A DNA stretch of 64,000 nucleotides, from contig CAJQUN010000435.1 of NCBI GenBank assembly GCA_907163345.1, positions 310,001 to 374,000 of the forward strand. Direction: 5' to 3'. Of the stretch, positions 24,055 to 33,999 are shown piece after piece. Position 1 is the stretch's first letter, and the number at the start of each line of letters is the position of its first letter. The notes beneath the pieces were generated by a model. The model ran no database searches. It was not told the origin of the DNA and worked only from the letters and a program-made list of their open reading frames with translations. Made by a program: the position numbers and the translations under genes. The DNA is from Haberlea rhodopensis. Lineage: Eukaryota > Streptophyta > Magnoliopsida > Lamiales > Gesneriaceae.

Positions 24055-24275
24055 GGGGCATCTTACCCCGTGGCATCTTACCACAAATAACATCGTATGG
24101 CCTCTTACCATATGGGGCATCTTACCCCGTGGCATCTTACCACAAATAATAACGTATGGCCTCTTACCATATGGGGCATCTTACCCCGTGGAATCTTACC
24201 ACAAATAATAACGTATGGCCTCTTACCATATGGGGCATCTTACCCTGTGGCATCTTACCACAAATAATATCGTAT
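24055..24275. repeat. 59-bp tandem array, three hairpins per unit
   Basis: Units start at 24055, 24114, 24173 and 24232. Each holds GGGG-CATCTTA-CCCC, then GTGG-CATCTTA-CCAC, then TATGG-CCTCTTA-CCATA. The loop is almost constant and the arms differ but match. The last unit is partial and decayed (CCCT for CCCC). Confidence 0.93.
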
Positions 24276-24564
24276 AAACATCTTCATATAAGCATCGTAT
24301 AAACATCATCATTTCATCGTGAATACTCATGCAATAAATGCATAGTTGTAGTGTAAAGATGTGTGTTACCGTCCGATGCACGTACGTCTCTTACGTACCT
24401 TTTCAAAACAAAAAGGAGTCAACAGACTTTATCTCCTTGATGGTGCCGGTACCTGGGATGGTTCTACAAGACCACACAATACCATATTAGATGCCTCAAT
24501 ACCATCTCACATCATAAACTTAACAAAATAAAAATCATCTTATTTTTCAACTTTCTGTCTCTCT

Positions 24565-24784
24565 CGATCGATCGGCCCCAAGGTCTCGATCGATCGAGAA
24601 ACTATGCACAAATAGTGCCCAAACATTCTGCCTCGATCAATCGATCGAAACATTTTACCGATCGATCGAGGAGCTTTTCCGATCGATCGAGAAAGCCTTC
24701 GATCGATCGGCACCTGAAATTCAAAACATGCTTTAAACATTCTGTCTCGCTCGATCGATCGGGACCAAAACTCGATCGATCGAG
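24565..24784. repeat. Cluster of CGATCGATCG palindromes in the solo LTR
   Basis: Eight units, among them TCTCGATCGATCGAGA (24584-24599) and CTCGATCGATCGAG (24771-24784). One is imperfect (GATCAATCGATC near 24636). Confidence 0.93.
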
Positions 24785-25371
24785 AGCTCTGAAAAATCGG
24801 GACTTTCCCAGATTTTTGAGCACCTCATTTCATACCATCATTTCTACTTCATAAGGCATAAAACATGCTTGAACAAAAATGTTACCAGCTTCATAAAACT
24901 ACCATGCATGTATTCAAATCAAAGGTTTAACAAAACCTAAGCTAACATGCATCATAATATCATCATAATCATCATCTTCAACCAACCTAAAACAGAAACA
25001 GAGCATACTTATCTGTTCCCAGATTTTCGAGCATATAGTTTCACAACAAGAAATCTATCACATTAATCATGTAAAATGCTCGAAAAAACATGCTAGTAGT
25101 TACATAATACTTCCATGTAATTACCCATACAAAGGTTTCACCCAAACCTATACTTAGCATGCATAAAAAATCAATCAACCAAACCCAAACTCAGCCAATA
25201 ACCCATAAAAACAGAGTACCAACTTACCCCTCTCTTTCGCTCGTCTTTTGCAAGGTTTTTGGAACACTTTACCAAGCCTTTCCTTGCCTTAATGCTGCTT
25301 ATCCAGGGACGAAAATGGAGGTTGAGGAGAGAAGGAGGAGAAGAGAGGTGGAAGAGATGGGATGATTGGAT

Positions 25372-25600
25372 GATGGGAGTGTGAGTTGGCCAAGTGGAAA
25401 GAGGTATGGGTTGCCAAGTGGGGGGATGGGTGGTGACCGAGTGGTGGGGGTGGGGTGGTGTGGTTGGGGTGCCATGTGGTGTTTAATTGTGTCCCGGTAT
25501 TTAGTACGATGTATTAAAATATCCTCACTCGATATTTTCTAACTTCATTTAATTAATACATCCTTTAAAACACTCAACATGCCCCCCCCCCCCCCCCCCC
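25372..25600 (+). other. G-rich stretch and 19-C run in the solo LTR
   Basis: About 25413-25475 has many runs of 2-5 G (GTGGGGGTGGGGTGGTGTGG) and could form a G-quadruplex on the plus strand, which is the non-sense strand of this LTR. A run of 19 C follows at 25582-25600; G0 has a comparable C run. Confidence 0.6.
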
Positions 25601-25717
25601 TAAATCATAACATCATCTCATAAATATTATCCCCCAAATTAAATACACCACAACCCTTAAACACATCATAATTCATCATCGTAGCACATAATCATATAAC
25701 ATTTCGGGGGTATTACA

Positions 25718-27029
25718 TGTGTCTTCAAACCAAACCGTGAGTTGATTCCATAATCTGTCCAAGAAATCCAGGAAGGATTAACCACGAACCAAGCCAAGTT
25801 TCGAACCAAAACCATCGAGTTTCCAAGTTCTGTTCTGTCAGCAAGAGTGTTCTATTTCTATTGGTTTTGACAGCAACATTTGAGTGTTGTTAGTTCCAAA
25901 TTTGAACCTCCGAGTTTACCAGAAACCTTGCCCATAAGATCCTCTGTTAGTGTGTGAAATTCGAGCAGAGTTCAAGCAAGAACCATCGAGTTCTAACCAT
26001 CATATCACCAGCATACCAATCTGAAACCAAATCTCCCAAGTTGTGTGTTTCTATTCCATATTCGAAGTGTTCCAGCAATCGGTTGTCCATCGTGATTCCA
26101 ATAGTGATTCAAGGATTAAAACGTGGTGTTTCGAGTGTTGTTCGAAAGCCAAAGAAGTTACGGAAACGTGTGTTTCAATCCCTTGATCAAGCAAGCAAGT
26201 ACCAAGCACTGTAAGTGGGTTTTTGTTATTTATTCGTTTCGTTTTCTAAAAATTATAGTATGTTTTGAAATCTCGATCGATATGGACTATGTTGAAATTA
26301 TGAAAGTATATTTTGTAAGCACCTTAAACTCGAAATCTAATTTGATTGGAATTCCCCATGACCCTGATGCGGTGGGGTGTAACCGCTAAAAGAACCTTAT
26401 ACGGTGGTTATCCGTTGTTTTTGGAGTATCCAGACCCTTTATTCGTGGGTAAGCCGATGTCATGACCTCATCTCTAGGAGGGATAAGTCTAGAGACTGAT
26501 ATCAGTACCAAGAGGAGATTAGATGTTTTACTGTGCTTAAGTATATGAAAAATTATGAACGATATGAGATGTCATGTTATGGCTCGTTGGAGCAATTATG
26601 TCAAGATACATTCATATCGGTTTATGTCAAGTTTTGATTCATGTTATGAAAATTATAAAGTATTTAATATGATATCATATCGATTGTCCCCCACTTGCTG
26701 AGTGTTTTCCAAAGCACTCAACCCCTTACTCTACATCCCCAGATAAAGTTGAAGAGGAGATTCAAACTGAAGAAGAACACCAATTCTGGGGTTGGTGATT
26801 TAGTCCACTGCGTATCTGAAGATTTAAATTTTATATAAGTACGATTTTAATTCGTTTAAGATGTTTAAGTTTTAAATTTCACGTTTTTATTCCAATGTAA
26901 AGACAATGGTTATTCATTTATGGAAAATAGACTGGTTTTCGTTTGTTATGATATTACGAGGCTTATTGGTTTTCTAGTTGTAATGGAAATCAATGCCGGT
27001 GTTATTGACCCCGTTCTCGGGGCGTGACA
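25718..27029 (+). mobile_element. Gypsy A 3' LTR, second part
   Basis: It continues the LTR interrupted at 14733 and ends GGGGCGTGACA at 27029, the same end as the 5' copy. Its last ~950 bases align with 7101-8053. Confidence 0.9.
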
Positions 27030-27509
27030 GATCGAGCCTTCCAGTAAGAATTTCGTGGCTTTTTCTGCCCGTCTCGATCGATCGGATCCTTGATCGATCG
27101 ATCGGAAATCACAGTAAGTTTCTTCGCCTTTTTCAACTTCTGGCGAGTTTCGTATTTTGGCCGTAACTTTCTCATACAGACTCCGAATTTGATGAATCAG
27201 CTGTCCACGCAAAGATAAGAGAAAGTTCTACAAAGTTTATATGGACCAGATTTCCAAAACATGGCTCGAACATATAGTAATTTGAGGAGAAAGGAGCAAC
27301 ATGTGTCTTGGATTCTGGTTTCTTCCTCTTTTCTTCAACTTTATTCATTTTTTCATCATTTTAGCTTGATTTCTTCCCCTTTTATGAATTTCAACATTGA
27401 TTCCTGAAATATAGAAATATATACCATAAAACGTAAAATAATTCAAGAATCAACACGAAAACATATACATATCATAGCATAAAAACGCGTAATATTCAAC
27501 TCTATCAGA
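27030..27509 (-). mobile_element. Athila-like LTR fragment
   Basis: Its right end (ACGCGTAATATTCAACTCTATCA) resembles the right end of the solo LTR at 29699, so on the minus strand it starts TGATAGAG. The left part is cut by gypsy A. Two GATCGATC palindromes lie at 27073-27105. Confidence 0.6.
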
Positions 27510-28186
27510 AACACATAGGACATCCTGGTTTATCAAGACCAGTGGTGAATCTCCAACGACAATCATAGGCCTCTGACAGCATCACTGAATACCCAAAATA
27601 ACAACTTTATGACCCGCATGTAGTCAGTCATTAAATCAAAGTACACTCTATCATGACCTCAATGACGCATCGGTTCATGAGGAGTAATGGTGCACAACTA
27701 TGACTAGGAATTCTATACTCGACAAATGGTATCACTTATAGAATTCCGAGCAGGGCCGTTCAATGAACTCATTCCTAATGAGCACCTATTCATGTGTGCC
27801 GACTTCTCCAAGCCAACGCCGATGAAACGCGGCTCACTACACTAGACACATCATGAATACCAGTCTCTAACGAGCATATATCGATATCCCATTCTCGAAG
27901 GCTCATCGACCAGGAACTTTTAGAAATCGCAGTCGAGAATGTATTGCATGGTCACCATCATACGTAACCGCATTCTATGGACTATAACAATCTCAAGGAC
28001 TTCATCATTGCATCAAGATGCATGGGTAAACAGATGAAGAAGTGCCATATATATTAATATTCAAACAAAGATTTGTCATAATAAGACTACAAGTACAATC
28101 AATCAACTATTGATTTACTTAATCATGTACGACAACAATATCCTTCACTTTCCAAAAGCCAACTACTCAGGTGTCTTAAGACCATC
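27510..28186 (-). mobile_element. Probable copia LTR remnant
   Basis: AT-rich, non-coding sequence lies between Athila-like LTRs and on the same strand as the copia pol fragment at 29705-30548. Read on the minus strand it has the place expected for the 3' LTR of that element. No clear LTR end remains, so the call rests mainly on position. Confidence 0.45.
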
Positions 28187-29699
28187 TGATCACTTTTATT
28201 TTAAACAATTATTTCTCAGTTTAGCGATTCTACCGCAAGTGCACGGTGTCAAGTTTTAGTATAGTGATATATAAGAAAGGATGTCGAACCCACAGGGACT
28301 AACGTATAAGTACCAAATAAAATTAGCGAAATTATATTTAGCCTACGAAAAAGATGATTAATTAACTAATTAAACTAAAGAATTAATAAAAACTCAAAAC
28401 TAGAACAACTCCCTTGAAGATGCGAAGGAATTCCGCTCAAGAAATCTATCAAGATGTTCGTCCAATTGTGTATCGTCAATGATTTTTTTGTTAAAACAAT
28501 TACTTATCAATCAATTCTTAAGGTGACGGATTTCCGAATATAATCAATACACTCTCTCGAGCTGCATTGAAACTTGTAATAAATTGACACAAGTAACTCT
28601 CGTTCACTTAAACCTATTTAATACCGAATAAATCTCTATGAAATCCTTTGATCTTTAAATCTTTCAATTAAAGTGACCACGTATGTGATTTAATCTCTCG
28701 ATCTAAATCTTAAACATACAACATGAATTATTTTAGCGTATTAAAATTTTATCTCTCGATCTCAATTATAATTCACAATTTCAATCAAAGGTAGCTAGGC
28801 TTTGATAGCATGAAGCATATAATTCATGAACAAAAGATATTGATTTACTCAAACACAACCAAATCAAAGATTCAAACACAAAATTCCTTAAACTTGATAG
28901 AATAAACTCAATTAAATTCAAATCAAATTAATAATATGCTTAAGCGTCTCTCAACCTTAAAAAATCAAATAAATATGAAAATCAAATTAATCTAGAGTTT
29001 AGAAATACGATAAACGTAGGAGCGACTCCGTTCGTTGACCGATGCTTCTTCTCTCGCTTCCTTCCTTGCACTTCAAAGGATTCTTCAACCTTCTCTTGTT
29101 CCGGGTAGATGAAAAGGCGGCTAAAGAATTATTTAGGTCTGATTCTATTCAGAATAATGGATGCAATTTTCATGCCTCTTTTCCTTATTTATAGAGGAGG
29201 GGAGATATGTAAGTGTTTACAAAAATCAAAACCAAATCAAGCTTTTAAAATTCTGAAAATTCTTCGTCTCAATCGATCGGTTGATATGTCTCGATCGATC
29301 GAGCGTCTTTAGCTTCCGAGTCTGACTTTCTCATCCTCGATCGATCGATCGAGTTGAAGCTTCCGATCGATCGAGATTTCTTCACATTTTCTTGCATAAT
29401 CTCTGCCAGTGTCGATCGATCGAGTTGGTTTAGCCGATCGATCGAGCTCTGAAATTTAACGTTGGCCAAAACTTCTGCCTCTTCCGATCGATCGACCTTC
29501 TGTTCCAATTGATCGAGAATGCCAGAACTCAAATTCTTCATTTATTGGCTTGATTTGATCCGTTTTCTTCCTTGTAGCTCAATTCTTCCACATTCCTGAA
29601 ACAATCAAATAAATACCAAAAAGCATAACATCTTCACGGAATCTACACGAAAATATATGCAAATCAAAGCCTAAATACGCGTAATAATCAACCATATCA
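28187..29699 (-). mobile_element. Solo Athila-like LTR (1513 bp)
   Basis: The plus strand runs TGATCACTTTT...ACCATATCA, flanked by the perfect 5-bp repeat CCATC (28182-28186, 29700-29704). CCGCAAGTGCACGGTGTC and GTCGAACCCACAGGGA near the left end recur in the LTR at 32558-33999, which identifies the family. There is no internal region. It sits inside a decayed copia element. Confidence 0.85.
29270..29517. repeat. Cluster of CGATCGATCG palindromes in the Athila-like solo LTR
   Basis: About eight units with varying flanks (TC...GA, CC...GA, GTC...GAG), including a longer run near 29337-29352. The outermost ones are decayed (AATCGATCGG, AATTGATCGAG). Confidence 0.9.
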
Positions 29700-29704
29700 C
29701 CATC

Positions 29705-30548
29705 TTCCCAAGTAGTCTAACAGACATCAATCGTTGTAAAGGCTTTGTCAGTGGATTCAATATATTTTTCTGTTGAAGCGATTCTCTCGATAATAATGTC
29801 GTGTCTACCATCTCTCTCATTAGATAGTATTTTCTCAATATATGTTTGGATACTGATGAGATCTTTGCTATTCATAATAGCTCAAATGTCACACTACCAG
29901 ACTGTGTCAACCGCACTAGAAATTACACCCAACTCTTGGATGAACTTTCATATGAAAACTGTCTCTTTGTTGTATCATATGCTGCAGTGTATTCAGCTTC
30001 AGTGGTGGAATCCAATGTGGTGTCTTGCTTGGAACGGTTCCAAGATACATCACCATCATTGAGCTTAAATACAAATCCGAACATCGATATGGTATCATCT
30101 ACATCCGATTGAAAAATCAGCATCAGCTTAGCCTTCAACTTTTATTTCTCCACTTACAGATCCAAAAACCATGAACATGTCATAAGTTCTTCATAAGAAC
30201 TTGAGGATTACTTTCACAGTTTTCCAGTGACCTTCACCGAAATCTATCTGATGTCTGCCCATTACTCTAAGAACATACATCAGGCCAAGTACATAATATA
30301 GCATACATTATGCTACTAAAGAATCGAAACATAAGGTACTAATGTCATCTTTGCACTCTCGTCATCAATCTTAAGACCCATTGACTCGAGAGATGAATAC
30401 TATGACATATTATGAAGTAACTTCTTTTTCGACTATTCTATGCTAAACCCTTTTAGCACAGTGTTTATGTATGTAGATTGAGAGATCTCAAGCATCCTTT
30501 AGATCTATCCCTATAGATCCTTACGCCAAGCACGTATGACGCTTCTCC
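29705..30548 (-). pseudogene. Decayed copia RT/RNase H fragment
   Basis: On the minus strand RNase H motifs are recognisable (SDVDDTISMFGFVFKLNDGDVSWNRSKQDTTLDSTTEAEY), and the order follows C2 from the polyprotein end back to RT. There are many indels and stops. The right border joins env-like sequence through the shared bases CCCA. Confidence 0.8.
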
Positions 30549-31012
30549 CACTGGAAGCCTCGGCTTGGCTAGAAGATAGGGGGCGTCGCCTTCGCGAATA
30601 TCTAGTGAACATTATCTGCTTTTGAATTTTCAATCGCTCTTCTTCAGGGCCCCATCGCACCCCCGCATAGTGGCACAGATCAGTAATAAGCATGGGGTGT
30701 GGGAAGCCCAAAGTCGTTGCCCCCCTGCAAGCAAACTCGATCGAAAACTGGAGAAGAAGCCCTAAATCAATAGACATCCCAGTCACAATAGCGTATAGCA
30801 ATAAAGCTCTGTCCTTGGTGACATCTGTGGCGTGCAGAGCCGGCTTAAGGCGTGCCTTGATAAAGGCAAACCATAACATCTCGGGGGCTTTCAATGCCGA
30901 GGCTTGAAAATTGACGAATTTGTCTTCATTCATCTTCCAGCGGGCATTGGGGCCACACAACCTCAAAATGACTTCATTATAGTCGATGGTTCCGTTAACA
31001 AAGGTAGTGTAA
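30549..31012 (-). pseudogene. Duplicated fragment of the Athila 3' ORF
   Basis: Nearly identical to about 35944-36405 on the same strand (motifs TTFVNGTIDYNEVILRL, KDRALLLYAIVTG, GVRWGPEEERL). It is an isolated piece, joined left to copia sequence (microhomology CCCA) and right to plus-strand Athila integrase (shared GTGTAAT). An open frame of 228 codons (30511-31197) runs across these joins, but its first ~60 codons are only the antisense of integrase. Confidence 0.85.
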
Positions 31013-31489
31013 TTGGATGATGCATTATGGGCATACCGCACTGCATTCAAAACTCCCATAGGGATGTCCCCATATCGTCTAGTCTTTGGGAAAGCATGCC
31101 ATTTACCGGTAGAGTTGGAACATCGGGCTTTCTGGGCCATAAAGAAGCTGAACTTTGATTTGAAGGCTGCTGGTGAGCAACGGTTGCTACAGCTCACTGA
31201 GATGGATGAGTTTCGTAATGAAGCGTACGAAAATGCTAAGATTTACAAGGAGCGAACGAAGAATTGGCATGACAAGCAAATCGTGAGAAGAGAGTTTATT
31301 CCTGGTCAGAAAGTGCTACTATATAACTCTCGTCTCCGACTATTTCCAGGAAAGTTGAAGTCACGATGGTCTGGGCCGTTCACTATTGAGAAAGTGACCC
31401 CATATGGAGCAATTGGACTGAAATGCGATGACGGCCACACTTTTCAAGCAAATGGGCAGCGTTTGAAGCATTTTTTGGGGAAGAAGTAA
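31013..31489 (+). pseudogene. Athila-like integrase C-terminal fragment
   Basis: The frame encodes the end of an Athila-type Ty3/gypsy integrase: DDALWAYRTAFKTPIGMSPY, FGKACHLPVELEHRA, KNWHDKQI, FPGKLKSRWSGPF. The catalytic residues lie upstream and are missing. The frame itself is open to the stop at 31487-31489. It is followed by the usual region before the 3' ORF. Confidence 0.9.
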
Positions 31490-32321
31490 GAGACGTGGAC
31501 GAGGTTCACCTGAGCGAGCCTAAGTGAATGGATGGAAGACAGTCGGGCTGAGGACCATAAACTAAGCGCTTTTCGGGAGGCAACCCGAATCCTGTATCCT
31601 TATTTTAATTTTATTTTATATAAAAAAAAATGGCGTATTTACGCCTGAAAAATATTTTGCAATTTTGAGATGTCGTAGGACAGGCGTAACTACGCCTCTT
31701 TGTGGCGTAATTACGCCTGTCAAATTTTCAGAAATTATTAAAATGCCGTAGCGTAGGCGTAACTACACCTGTTTTTGGCGTAGTTACGCCTACCATTTTT
31801 TTTAAAAAAAATTTCAAAGCCGTAGGCGAGGCTTAATTACGCCTCGCGTATTTTAACTCTGAATCTGTGCATCATTCTTCAAACTTTCCCCTCTCCTTCA
31901 ACCCTAACTCACGCCTCTTCCCCTCAATTTTTCAATTCCAATTTTTTCTCCTCGATATCTCTTAATTAAGCTATCCCACCTCTAAAGTCCATATTTTTAT
32001 CGATTAATTGCAGGTTTTTGGAGTCTATTGGTGCAAGGAAGAAAGTTTAGGGGGTTGCAACAAAGTGGTCTTGCTTAGCCAACCAAATCGAAAATTGTTC
32101 ATCTAAGGTTTGGTAAGTCTTAATCCTTCATGATTATTGAGATTGTGCAAGCAAGGTGGCAATATTGTGTGATATATATAGATTGGAGTTGAAGTGCATG
32201 TGCTTATTGTTGTGAAGTTGAATTGGGGTGAGAATTCTGGTGAATTGTGATATTGGAGTGTTGTTGTGGGAGTGCCTTAGCCAAATTGGGTTATTGTTGT
32301 GTTGGTTTATTGGAATTATCG
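31490..32321 (+). other. Athila region between pol and 3' ORF
   Basis: No gene is seen. TTCGGG-AGGCAA-CCCGAA (about 31572-31589) is a hairpin. Then come GGCGTA palindromes (31632-31847) and a pyrimidine-rich stretch. The part from about 31890 on is mirrored at 45523-45930, which lies before the same ORF on the minus strand. Confidence 0.7.
31632..31847. repeat. Cluster of GGCGTA-NN-TACGCC palindromes
   Basis: Units lie at 31632, 31682, 31704, 31757 (decayed, ACACC) and about 31776. A variant with other arms, GCGAGGC...GCCTCGC, lies at 31826-31847. Confidence 0.92.
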
Positions 32322-32557
32322 ATGGCACCCAACAAGAAACCAAAGGGGAGCACATCCAAAGGGAAAGCACCCGCCGCTTCATCGGGGTCGTTTGACGCCC
32401 ACAAATTCTAGAACGAAGATGCTGAGGCCAATTATAAGAAGGAATTAGCTCGGCCTTGGATAAGCGAGCGTGGGTTTGATTTAGCGGAGCCCCGACACAC
32501 CATCATCCAAAATGCACTTGCTCGTGGGTGGGGTGAATTTATAAAAGAGCAAAAACT
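32322..32557 (+). pseudogene. Athila 3' ORF, 5' fragment with stop
   Basis: It starts MAPNKKPKGSTSKG like the minus-strand copy at 45522. TGG has become TAG at 32409-32411 (after DAHKF). Similarity continues (ARPWISERGFDLAEP) to about 32550, where the minus-strand Athila LTR cuts it. Confidence 0.88.
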
Positions 32558-33999
32558 TGTTGCGAAAAATCCCTTACCGCAAGCGCACAGTAGTCAAGTT
32601 TTAGTATAAAAAGATGTCGAACCCACAGAGATTGATTAAATAGTTGAATCTAAGTACTGAATTAAAATAATCTTTGCTTTATTTAGAGAATCGAATAGTT
32701 GAGTGTTATGCGAATAATAAAAATTAATTAACTAACGATGATCAAATACTGAGTTGAAAAGAAATCAGTTGGAGACGAATCTAGGAGTACGATTTCACTT
32801 GTTCATCCACTACACTTATCATTCCTTGATTTCCATGTTATGGATTTCCTAGTTTACTAGCCGAGAATTCTTATTTGTTTCTACTCCCTCTCCCGAGTGT
32901 TAAGAAGAAGTAATTATCTAACATCAATCTTGATATCCCTATCTAAGATGAATTATCAAACAATTGTAAAAGCGCAGTAATTCCTTTGACGACTTCTATG
33001 GAGTTATAGGCCTTCCGAACAATATAATTACCACGATACGAATTCCTTCTTTCCTATTCACAACCCCCTATCCCGAGTGATAGATCACGAATATAGAATC
33101 ATTCAATCCATGGCCAGTAGATTAAAAGCATTAAGAACAGGAAAACATAAATAAACCATACGGAAATCCAAATAAACTTCAATCAACTCATAATAAGCGT
33201 AGTTTCAAAACAAGCTACATCGTCTCCTAGAAAATAAAATTAGCTCATGCTAGAAGTATTCAAACACATAGACATGTTTAAATAACCCATAAAAATGCTA
33301 AAAGTTTAGAGATACAAAACGAATTGGAAGCTATTCTTCGATCTCCGATGAACGCAGCCGTCTCGTGATGAATTCTCTACTTTTTGCTCCGAGCCGTCGT
33401 CGTTATTTTTCTCCGTTCTTCAACCCTAGCCTCCTTCTCTCCAAAAGTGTGTCTAAGTCTGAATGAATCCCCAAAATCCTCTTCCAAAACCTTTAAAAGT
33501 CACGTGCATCAAATAAGGAAAGCAATCCAAAATTTCCAAAATTCATCAGGCGTAATGACGCCTCCGAAGTGGCGTAGTTACGCCTGTCGATGTGTCAAAA
33601 AATCTGGCTTCCCGCGTGATAGGCGTAATGACGCCTCCAAAGTGGCGTAGTTACGCCACTAAAAATTCTCAAAAGCCGTGGGTTAGGCGTAGTTACGCCT
33701 GTATGAGGCGTCTTTACGCCTGTTGAAATCCTTCAAAAGCTCAAATGCCGTGGGCTAGACGTAGTTACGCCTCAAAGTAGGCGTAGTTACGCCTGTTGCA
33801 ATGTTTGAAAGTGTAGATTTTTGACTTCAATTCATCCGTTCTTTCCGTCATTTGCACCCTTTTAGTCCACAAAACATGTAATTACATGGATTCCTGCAAA
33901 ACAACACAGAACAAAAACCAAAAGCGTAATTCTGACCGAAAACTAACACTAAACCATGCAAAATAAGAAGAAATATAAGTGTATAAAATACACTTATCA
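32558..33999 (-). mobile_element. Athila-like 3' LTR (1442 bp)
   Basis: The plus strand runs TGTTGCGAAAA...ACACTTATCA; on the minus strand it starts TGATAAGTG, a start I associate with Athila LTRs. The sequence next to it (34000-34016) reads on the minus strand as the purine-rich AAATTTAGGGGGTT, a polypurine tract. Eight GGCGTA palindromes lie at 33548-33794. Confidence 0.82.
33548..33794. repeat. Cluster of eight (A/T)GGCGTA...TACGCC(T/A) palindromes
   Basis: Units start at 33548, 33571, 33621, 33641 (20-bp palindrome with AGT...ACT outer arms), 33685, 33706, 33757 (decayed) and 33779. Outer arms change in matched pairs (AGG...CCT, TGG...CCA). Confidence 0.93.

Larger units (their letters stand above)
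14734..25717 (-). mobile_element. Solo gypsy LTR (G0-like), split by copia C1
   Basis: On the plus strand it runs from TGTGTAGGGTCTCCC to GGTATTACA; on its own strand it starts TGTAATACCCCCGAAATG, like the G0 LTR. The 5-bp repeat TGTGT flanks it (14729-14733, 25718-25722). Its two parts, 14734-15054 and 23949-25717, add to about 2.09 kb. No internal region is present, so it is a solo LTR left by recombination. It carries a 59-bp hairpin array, eight GATCGATC palindromes, a run of 19 C (25582-25600) and the AG|GTACGT hairpin (24382-24398, minus). Confidence 0.88.
7101..27029 (+). mobile_element. Gypsy A: chromovirus element with nested insertions
   Basis: The parts in order are a truncated 5' LTR (7101-8053), primer binding site, coiled-coil ORF (8803-9294), gag and pol (9481-13926), polypurine tract and 3' LTR. 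The 3' LTR is split into 13922-14733 and 25718-27029 by a minus-strand solo LTR, which in turn holds copia C1. Without the insertions the element would be about 9 kb. LTR remnants differ at roughly a dozen sites in 953 bp by eye, so the insertion is fairly young. B1 removed or displaced the first ~1.16 kb of the 5' LTR. Confidence 0.9.

Noticed and set aside
30511..31197. Minus-strand frame of 228 codons as one gene
   Set aside because: It crosses two junctions; its first part is the antisense of plus-strand Athila integrase, and its last codons are copia DNA.
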